DNA of 64,000 nucleotides, taken from contig NC_134282.1 of assembly GCF_949628215.1 (NCBI RefSeq), positions 14,736,723 to 14,800,722 of the forward strand. The letters run 5' to 3'. This stretch comes from Phalacrocorax aristotelis (taxonomy: Eukaryota > Chordata > Aves > Suliformes > Phalacrocoracidae). The stretch's first letter is position 1. The number at the start of each line of letters is the position of its first letter. Below, piece after piece: positions 50,538-64,000 of this stretch. Both the position numbers and the translations under genes were made by a program. The notes beneath the pieces are model-generated. The model was not told where the DNA came from and did not search any database. It was given only the letters and a program-made list of their open reading frames with translations.

Positions 50538-50819
50538 ATGGTGCTGCGGCGGGTGCTGTGGGCGCTCCTCAGCGACCCGCGGGTGACCGAGCGCCTCTCC
50601 CAGTGGCGGCCCCTCCGCGCCGCCGCCCGCCTCACCGCCGCCGCCATCACCCGCGGACAGCTCGGCGCCCACCGGGCCGCCCGGGACCTGGGACCGCGCC
50701 TCACCCGGCTGCGCGACACCTTTCTCCGCGAGCTCAAGGACGGCGCCCGGGCGCAGGGCTGGCCGTGGCCCCCCGGGCGAGGACCGGGGCGGGGCGGCCG
50801 CCCCGGGGGAGCGCCCTGA
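50538..50819 (+). CDS. NCBP2AS2: NCBP2AS2 small protein
   Basis: This intronless ORF of 93 residues is head-to-head with NCBP2. It starts MVLRRVLWALLSDPRVTERL and continues SQWRPLRAAARLTAAAI, matching the human protein of 99 residues ([20 protein letters not shown]). The N-terminus is basic and amphipathic, as in a mitochondrial targeting or membrane-associating segment. The tail is Gly/Pro/Arg-rich and less conserved. The function is poorly defined. I chose this ATG because conservation starts here, although the frame is open back to an ATG at 50379. A poly(A) signal follows at 51216-51221. Confidence 0.88.
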   Translation: MVLRRVLWALLSDPRVTERLSQWRPLRAAARLTAAAITRGQLGAHRAARDLGPRLTRLRDTFLRELKDGARAQGWPWPPGRGPGRGGRPGGAP

Positions 50820-51215
50820 CCGGCCGCCGCGGAGCCGCCGAGCCGCGCCCGCGGCGGGATCCCGCCCCCGCTTCCCTGCGCCCGGCGCGGCAGGAGGAGA
50901 AGCGCGTTGGAGCCGGCGGAGAAGCGGACCCGCCGGCCGGACCCACCGGCCGCCCCCGGCCCCCAGCGCCGGCCGCCGAGGAGCCCAGCCTTACCCCGGC
51001 CGCGGACGTCGGCCGCTTCTCCAGAGCCGCGAGCGGCGCCCGAGCCCGAGCATGAAAACGCGAAGCACGCTGCTGATCGGTATGATGGATTTTCATTGCA
51101 CAGTCAGTTTACACTTTCCACAGTACTCGGTAACAGGCAGAAGGCTGACTCACATTGGACATCGTCCAGAACACTGTCAAGATAATCACTTCTAAGTGCT
51201 TGATGAGAAACTCGA

Positions 51216-51221
51216 AATAAA
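51216..51221 (+). terminator. NCBP2AS2: Poly(A) signal of NCBP2AS2
   Basis: AATAAA lies about 400 bases past the NCBP2AS2 stop, where GC content has fallen back to the local background. Confidence 0.65.
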
Positions 51222-51239
51222 AACAAATTTCTCAGTGGA

Positions 51240-53827
51240 GTCCCTTTAACAATTTCTGTATACACAACAGTAATTTTCTACATTTATATCGCAACTTCAG
51301 TACAAAAAGAGCTCTAAATGTCGATAGTGATGGTGACGGGCAGGATAATCGCTCACTTTACAGGTAGGTAAAAGAGATTCAGTCGCTATCCTAAATGCAC
51401 ACCTCAAGTCTGTGGTAGCAAGAAGTGTTTAGAGGGAGAAAAAAAATGACGAATAGAGCCATCCTAACTGTAAATATGGGAGAAGATGTATCCATCGTAT
51501 GTGATGCACTGGGCTGGGTTATTTCAGTTGCTCTGTCTAACATGTGAGACTATAGCAGTCAGCCTTCCTTCATAGCACGTTTCAGTATTTGGGTCCAGCT
51601 GACTAGATTCTTAGTTAACTGGGGAGGATGATTTCCATTCTTTGTATCACCCCAGGTGAAAATAACCTTGCAAATTATCCAAGATAGGGTTCCCAGCATT
51701 GCTGGTAAAATTAAACCTCCCACCAACAAGGACTTAGGTGTGCAGGGATGGAAAAAACTGGATCTATGGTGTAAATGATAAAGGTATAGGTAGTGAGACA
51801 AAAAGCAGTGTGTGTTCAGTCTGAATTAGTGGTTGTAGTCCAGGTTCCTGTCCTGGCTCTATCGCAGGTTACCTGTGCAGCGGTGGAGAAGTTGCCATGC
51901 CATGGGAAAGGTGCTCCATTGCAGCCCTGAAGAGAACTCCGGTGATATGGCCAGAGGTCATAAGTTTTTTGAAAATAATTTTCAAAATTTAAAAGATGCT
52001 GTTTAAGAAAGCTGAAAACAGTAAGCAGGATGTGGAATACCAGCTGTGGCACATGTCTATTGTCCCAGTGTAAGACAGCAAAAACGTAATTAACTTGGAA
52101 AACAATTGGCATCATGATCCTTTCATAACTACTTCCACTACTTCATGAGTCATCAGTACAAACACACATATACCCCCTCTCCCCCCACCTCCCCCAAAAC
52201 ACGCACCTTTAATTTACAGGCCTGGCAATATGAAGGATGAAGGGTGTGGGATGAACATGTAAGGGAGACTTACCACAAAATGCTTTAGAAGAGAACAAGA
52301 GCTATGTTTGTTAAAAATCTAGATTGTATATTTACTTTGGAAGGTACAGGCATGTCCTTCACATGGGGATTTTTCCTAACTTCCCTTCAGAGCCTGGCCT
52401 CAGGCTATACCCTCTCTGTTGAAAAACTGCCTCAGAAGATCTTATGTAAATCTGGGTGGATGAAAAACTGCAAAAAGCATTACTGCCTTTGTGAGCAGAA
52501 CAAATTCAGGTGTCAGATTTGTTTCGCAGAGAGAGGCTTGACGTACAGCGCATGTGCCAATTTAGTATCTCCCTCCGCATCAGGATGGTTTGGATCTAGA
52601 AATTCACGCAGACAAAAATGAAAGTTGTTATTTGTGCTACACTGTTAAGCATATAAATCATTCTCAGCTGAAGCTCGGGGTTATCTGTATCCTGCTTTAA
52701 AATCAGACAGCTCTCCAGTAGAGAGGATGCAATCTGTCATTCTCACTAAGCTGCTTTAATGGGGAGTGGTTACTGAAAGGGGAGGGGGGTGCAGGGGATG
52801 CGGCTTCTCCCTGGGATCCTCACACGCTCCCCTGCAGCAGAACCGGTGGATCTCTAACCCTGCAGTAAGACAGTTTGGAGATCCATCTGCTCAAACACAT
52901 ACACAGGATCAAACCCCTCTGAGTTACCTGTTTTCCATCCGCGCAGCTCCTTGACCCAGCTCACCGTAGGGCCGGCGGTGCACCGCTGCGGGTGCCAGAG
53001 CCACGACAGAGCGATGGAAGCTGCAAGACATGCAGGGGGAGCACGGAAGGGAAGGACTGTCCCATTTGCGGTAGCTAAACAACAGACAGGCTTCATGCCA
53101 TCAAAATGCAGCATTCTCAAGCTGCTGTATGCAATACATACGTAGCGCGTCCACAAGAACAGAACTGTAGCAAGAAACACTGAACAGGCAAAGCTTGGAT
53201 TTTAGGATTTAGCACAAGTACTTATGCTGAAGCATCTTCTGTGTTCTAAACCACATCAATGCTGGTGATTTTTCAAGACAGAACCACCCAAGGCAATATT
53301 ACAGCACTGATGCCTATATTGTGGCTGCAGTCTGGTCTAGTGATTGAGTGCGGGCTCCGAATTTTTAAGAGCGTAAAATAAAACCTTAGAGTCAGACCAG
53401 CTTTCGTCTAGTCCTGTAACCTCTCTCCAGCAGCTGAGTTCATGCCTAGTATCAGTAAAACCCACATAATCCACAAACCCTCTGTCAGAGGTTATAAGAA
53501 CTTTCAAAAATAAAGCTCACATGGGAAGAGCTAAGCTTGAATCAGAGTTTTGGTTCATCCTCTGATTTCATCCTCTCTCTTCAGGAAAATTACACAAGTT
53601 GATATGAAACACCACAGGGGCTGAATAACTCAGATCTTAAGCAGGTTCTATCCAGAAACTGGCTATACTGGTGAGCGTGAGAGTTTGAAGGGAAGAAAGA
53701 GACTTGGGAGACCCCCCCCCAGTGCCACTGCTTGGGCTGAAGGTGGGCCTGTGAAGAGGAAGGTCTCATAGCACCTTTAGGCAGCACCCAAGTGAAGTGG
53801 AAAACTAAAACATTGCTCTCCTGAAAT
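51240..53827 (-). other. Region between NCBP2AS2 and PIGZ, probably PIGZ 3' UTR in part
   Basis: No coding exon was recognised. PIGZ is transcribed toward this stretch. AATAAA is not seen on the minus strand, but ATTAAA variants occur at 52208-52213 and 52755-52760 and could end the transcript. Confidence 0.45.
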
Positions 53828-55389
53828 CTAAAGGCTCTGCTGATCTCTGCCTAGCTGAAGGATGTAGAGTCCTAACTGACTTCTCCAGTTCCCACTGAAC
53901 AGGAAGGGCATTTGAGGTGGGTCTTCCATTGATAAGTGTGGAAATATCAAAGTCTCATTCTTGAACGAGACACTGCATTTTGTAATTGTGGCTCTGACTG
54001 TACCAGGGATTATAACAAAAACCTGACAGTCATTGCAGGTAAAATTGTTTGCACGCTGCTCAACTGTTCGGCAGAGGGTTTCCTCTTCAGACCCAGCCAT
54101 ATCAATGACTTCTATATGCGTGTCCCTCTTCTTGATATTAAGCAGAGACCTAGGAGGCATGTAGGTGTGAGCAAAGAGTAGAGTGTAATGTCTTGGGTGG
54201 TGCGGGGACTCTGGAGAATGCACGAGCTGCTCCAAGTGAAACAAGCACGGTATCAGTCCTCCCTGGTGTAAGCACCCAAACAGCAAAGCCCCGAGAACAT
54301 TGAAAATAACAATGACGTGTTTCCACTTCACAGCTCTATTCTGTGATGTGCTAAACAGGACTAATGGCACGATGAGAGGAATGAGAAACCGAGGTTCTTG
54401 ATGGCTGAACAGGGAGAGAAATGCCAAAGGAACAAAATAAAACAGCAGTAATGTTGGATTGCCCTCAGAATGCACTAATAGCCCAGATGGCCCATGGTAA
54501 TATGACTTGACCCGTACTAATTGATGGATATATTTCTTTAACATTTTAAAACCAGCACCAATGGCCAGAATATGTAAGATCCCAAAGAGCATTATTCCGT
54601 TGACTGTAAAATGTGTAATGCGTGGGTGACTCCCATGCAGTGCGAGATTATGAGGATTAAGATTATATCTTAGAAAATTGAAAGGGGTTACTATAATTTT
54701 CTCATTCAGTTGACCTATTACATCAAACAGGCTGCTCTTTTTAATGTTGTAGAAGTTGCCTAACTCCAGGGAGGTGAAATAGAGGGTATCAGCTGTTACA
54801 AAAACAATGGCAGTAAAACATGCACATAGGACAAGCTTCAAAAAGTGGTTTATGGCAGTTTTAATGCTCTTTTGAGAGTCGACAATTAAGCCTGCCCAGT
54901 AAAGCAGGGGCATTAGGGCAAAGGCCAGAAAGGTTGGCCTGTTGAAAAACCCAGCAGTCGTTATAATACCTATGAGAGGGCTGCTTGTAGGCTCTGCGAC
55001 GCTGCCGGCAGACTTTCTTGAGGATACCAGTACCATCAGAAGAGCAAAGAGAAGTCCCTCAAGCGTGTTGGTAAATGTTCTCGTGTAAAATACCAGAGTG
55101 ACATACGATCCGGCAAGAAGTACCAGTGCTTTCCATGGATCCGCTTCCCAGGAAGGAGCTAATCGATAAACACTATAGTCGAGTATGAAAGAAAATATTG
55201 TAAAGAGAAGGCGAGGTGATACAAGAAGGGTGTAGCTGTTGATGCAACTTGAACATATGTCCAGCTGCTGCAAAGACTTGATCACCCAGTAGGTAACTCC
55301 AGATGTCATTAATGGGAAAACAGCTGTTCTGCAAGGAGAGCTGGAAAGGAACTCCCACGGGTAATAGACCTGTAGGTTTAAAATATCTC
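53828..55389 (-). CDS. PIGZ: PIGZ coding exon 2
   Basis: This large terminal exon holds nearly the whole catalytic and membrane region. Its acceptor is TTTATAG|GAGATA and its stop is TAG at 53828-53830. Confidence 0.96.
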
Positions 55390-55949
55390 CTATAAAGGAA
55401 GAAAAAAAAAATACATCCATGTATAACGTATTTTATTCAGTAATTCAGCACTAGGGATACAGCTTAGAGTAAGGCATCACGATGCAGAGCAGACCATAAA
55501 CTTTTGAGATTTCTGTCAACACGGAAATTTTTCGGAGCGCGCCGTTGACCTTTGCACAGCCTCAGGAGAACAGAGAGGCTGCTGCGGCGCCGCGGTTCCG
55601 GGCCGCGCCCGGTGCGGGAGCGGGTGCCTGGGCGCCGGCTCCCCCGCGGACACCCGGCGGCGCCCCGCGGCCGGGAGCGGGGCCGGGCCCGAGGGGGCTC
55701 CGGGGCCGCGCCGGCCTGCGCTCCCCCGCCGAACCCGCAGGAAAGGGGAAAGGCAGCCCGCGGGGTGCGGGGGCGGCCGGCACCGCCCCGCTCCCGCCGA
55801 GGGCTCGCCCCGCCCCGCCCCGCCGCCTTACCTGCCATCACCTCGGGCGACTGGAAGAACTCGTCGGGATGCAGGTAGCCGGCCTGCGGCAGGAGGCACC
55901 AGCCCGCCCGCAGCGCGGCCAGCAGCGCCCACAGCCCCCCGGCGCCCAT
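53828..55949 (-). CDS. PIGZ: GPI mannosyltransferase 4 (PIG-Z)
   Basis: PIG-Z is an ER membrane enzyme of glycosyltransferase family GT22. It adds the optional fourth, alpha-1,2-linked mannose to GPI precursors from dolichol-phosphate-mannose. Two coding exons (55832-55949 and 53828-55389) join through a split Gly codon to give 559 residues; the human protein has about 579. Exon 1 has a first membrane segment, then [13 protein letters not shown], the HPDE luminal-loop motif of the family. Exon 2 continues [13 protein letters not shown] and [15 protein letters not shown], with many hydrophobic segments and [18 protein letters not shown], the conserved H-E-R-F motif of GT22 enzymes. The frame is unbroken. 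Transcription starts in a CpG island. The gene lies between NCBP2AS2 and MELTF, as in mammals. Confidence 0.95.
55832..55949 (-). CDS. PIGZ: PIGZ coding exon 1
   Basis: It runs from ATG at 55947-55949 through [16 protein letters not shown] to [13 protein letters not shown], with donor GCAG|GTAAGG. It is very GC-rich. Confidence 0.93.
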
Positions 55950-55972
55950 GGCGGCACCGGCACGGCCCGCCG

Positions 55973-55987
55973 CCGCCAGGGGGCGCC
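55973..55987 (+). promoter_or_regulatory. Strong CTCF core motif match
   Basis: CCGCCAGGGGGCGCC fits the CTCF core consensus at nearly every position. It lies 24 bases upstream of the PIGZ start codon, so it falls in the 5' UTR or core promoter. Confidence 0.65.
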
Positions 55988-56249
55988 CGGCCGCCGGCCC
56001 GGCCGCCGCAGCGGGACCCTGGCGCGCATGCGCACCCCCCCCGCCCCGCCCTTGTGATTGTCTCGTAATTGACCAAAACGCGGGGCTGACGTAGGGCCCA
56101 GGAAAGGGGCCGCCGCCGCCTGCGGGTGACGGTTCGCCAAGAACAGAGCCAGAGCCCGGCCGTTTCTGTTGTCTCTTGCGGAGACCAGAGGCACCCCGGG
56201 CCCGACGTGACGGCCGCGCCGCCATCCCGCAGCCATATGGAATTGCTCA

Positions 56250-57090
56250 TGACGAGAGCCTCGCTGCGCCCGTCAGCAGCTCCGTCACCCAGGCAGGCCG
56301 CAGGGAAAAGGGCATTGCTGCCCTTCCTTTATTACACTGCGCATGTTTGAGAATAACTTCTGTAGGAGGAAACTGCGAACATGAAATTAATTGTGCAATT
56401 CCTGCCTACAAGCAAAATCCTTCCATGAAAGAAGAGAGGCAATGAATCCAAACATTTGTACAAACAATGCAAGAACACAAGGAGGACATAGGCTCCTCTT
56501 GGGCCCCTCCAAGGAAAGGAGTGATGCTCAATAACAGTGGGGTAATGACAACACTAGCAGCCCCGCAAAACCAAAGGACTTGGAGATCTAGCTACGTATC
56601 CTATTTAAAAAGCCACTCTGCAAGCTAGAAAGGACCCACATGTGGCAGAAACGTACACACTAAACACGTGGATTATGCATCTAATACATCAACTACGTAT
56701 TGGACAGAAAATCTTAACACTGCATATTCCAAGGTACACGGACAGGAAGCCACGGCCAAGAGGCTTCAGCTGAATGGCCAGAGGTGTCATGGGTGGCAGG
56801 AGCAGAGCTCAGACCCAAGGACTTCAATCCTATGTGACTGCAGGTTTGGGTGCTGCTGCATTGCATCACTACTTGCTACTGCAGACACAGCTCTAAAATA
56901 TAAAACAAATAGCAGGAGGCCATATTTTCTTTCTCTCCCTCTTAAACCCAGGTAACCTTGGAGCAAACTAAATGGGTGAAAAACTGGGAAGCACGATAAG
57001 AGAAGCAAGGAGTGAGTGTTAATTTCCCAAAGAAGCGAGAAACTGTAGTTTAGCTATCAGGCCAAAGTCTGGATAATTTGTAATTACTTC
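56250..57090. other. Gap between PIGZ promoter and MELTF 3' end
   Basis: I see no gene in this stretch. The first part is the edge of the CpG island. Confidence 0.5.
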
Positions 57091-57095
57091 TCATG

Positions 57096-57119
57096 TTTAT
57101 TTATTAGTTTTCATTTATT
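57096..57119 (-). terminator. MELTF: Candidate poly(A) signals of MELTF
   Basis: TTTATT on the plus strand occurs twice (57096-57101 and 57114-57119). These give AATAAA on the minus strand, about 1.1 kb past the MELTF stop. Confidence 0.5.
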
Positions 57120-58206
57120 TACATCATTATTATAATCTAGTTTTACCAGGGTTTTTAAAATTATGTTGAATGTCTTTTCATTGCAGCATCATGAGGTGGT
57201 AGGTGTAGTCAGGAGGACGCTGCCTGCAGCAGCACAGCAACGTTTGTTGTTATTGCAGCTACAGATAATAAAAACTGAAAGCTACTAGCCAGTAGGTACA
57301 GAAACAGTTAATCAGAAGTGAACTACTCGGTTTCACTAACAGCAAATACAAGTTTTATGCACAGGCACTCAGCTAACCCCAGGTAGGACAACAGCCACAA
57401 GTTCCTTGATGGAGATAGCATGAAATTAAAGATCGCAGGGCAGATGACATCTCTCTCAAGCAGAGAGCACTGGTTGTGGAAAGTTGACAAGCTCAATGGA
57501 TGCACACATTTGGCTTCATTCTTTCCTCTGCCAGCAGGTAGTCCCTCCAAGTCTCTCTGGCCGCCTTTTTTGTCCAGTGACCTTGAGATTCCCCCTACTG
57601 TCTTCTGCTGGAAGGTGGAGGACCTTGCCCGTGGCAGAAGCTGTATTCTGGACTGCAAGTCATCTCTCTGTCCACAGCCTGTCCATCCTCTGTGCACTTA
57701 CCTCTTCTGGCAGCAGAGCTCGGGGGATCTGTTGCCCCCAGCAATGGTAGGATGGGATAAGCAGGGAGGTAGGAATCTGAGTGTAACCAGCCAGGAGACC
57801 AGAGAGGATTCACTAGACGAGATTTTTGATACTGCCTTCCAAGGTGCAGAAATTCTTCTACAGGTCAGAAACCCAGTATCCATCTAACAGCATCTGGGAA
57901 TCCTCCAGCCCAGGGTGGTTCAACATCAGCAACGATGGCAAAGGTGCTCCAGTTTTGGTCTGATCTTGTAAACCATGCTGACACTGTATTGCTGGCTTCT
58001 GCCCAAAATTCCACCCCATCCACCTGGCCAGCGGCAGCTTCCAGGCCCACCCCACTCCCCTGACAAGCAGGTGCTGTTAGCACTTGCCCTGAAAAGAGGC
58101 AGGAAGAGGCATCCAAATGTTAGCACGACACGTAATCCATACAGCAGCCTATCTGAAGAAGGGGTGGTAGGCCAGAGGTGGCCTGGAAGTTGCCATTTGA
58201 GCCATG

Positions 58207-64000
<5,794 letters not shown>

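Larger units (their letters stand above)
50190..51060. promoter_or_regulatory. CpG-island bidirectional promoter of NCBP2 and NCBP2AS2
   Basis: This is a strongly GC- and CpG-rich block between two divergent starts 157 bases apart. Motifs in that gap are an NRF1-type GCGCACGCGC (50441-50450), a CCAAT box (50472-50476) and a perfect TCTCGCGAGA (50517-50526). There is no TATA box, as usual for housekeeping pairs. Confidence 0.85.
55540..56240. promoter_or_regulatory. PIGZ: CpG island promoter of PIGZ
   Basis: A dense CpG block covers PIGZ exon 1 and its upstream side. It contains an NRF1-type GCGCATGCGC at 56024-56033 and a CTCF-like motif at 55973-55987. No TATA box is placed for the minus strand. 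Confidence 0.8.

Noticed and set aside
50192-51096. Many long Ala/Arg/Pro/Gly-rich frames in the NCBP2 CpG island.
   Set aside because: GC-rich DNA lacks stops in all frames. Only NCBP2 exon 1 and the NCBP2AS2 ORF match known proteins.
57323-58116. Overlapping frames of up to 155 codons on both strands downstream of the MELTF stop.
   Set aside because: The region fits MELTF 3' UTR. The frames show no similarity to known proteins and conflict with each other.

Overview
The window looks like a bird nuclear chromosome segment. Coding genes are split into short exons with GT/AG borders, GC-rich promoters stand out from an AT-rich background, interspersed repeats are few, and the clear ones are CR1 LINE 3' ends, typical of birds. 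The right-hand gene order (NCBP2, NCBP2AS2, PIGZ, MELTF) matches the block on human 3q29, which in birds is expected on a macrochromosome such as chicken chromosome 9. The species cannot be named from this sequence.

Left part (1-32.4 kb). The first 12 kb holds no gene I can support. From 12.2 to 32.2 kb, on the plus strand, lies a dead pancreatic-type carboxypeptidase B gene (CPB1-like). Nine of about eleven expected exons can be read, most with intact splice sites, and a TATA box still sits upstream. Exons 3 and 9 were not found. Exon 7 carries a frameshift, exon 8 a stop in place of a conserved Trp, and exon 11 a frameshift near the C-terminus. The tryptic activation Arg, zinc ligand His69 and catalytic Glu270 are all substituted.

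Middle part (32.4-46 kb). This is mostly intergenic. It holds a CR1 fragment at 35 kb and, at 44.8 kb, one isolated exon that looks like exon 8 of a second metallocarboxypeptidase (CPA3/CPB-like). This suggests that a carboxypeptidase cluster decayed here.

Right part (46-64 kb) is gene-dense and appears intact. NCBP2 (cap-binding protein CBP20; minus strand, four coding exons) shares a CpG-island promoter with NCBP2AS2 (plus strand, small intronless ORF). PIGZ (minus, two coding exons, GPI mannosyltransferase 4) starts in a second CpG island. MELTF (minus, GPI-anchored melanotransferrin) runs off the right edge; its last seven coding exons, the C-lobe and the GPI-attachment tail, are present. 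PIGZ adds an optional fourth mannose to GPI anchors and MELTF is a GPI-anchored protein, so they share a pathway in a loose sense. There is no sign of joint regulation.

The main points of interest are the carboxypeptidase graveyard with its surviving promoter, the absence of a recognisable SENP5 beside NCBP2, the opposed overlapping ATGs in the NCBP2/NCBP2AS2 promoter, BANP- and CTCF-type motifs in the two islands, and a MELTF C-lobe that keeps anion-binding residues missing from the human C-lobe.
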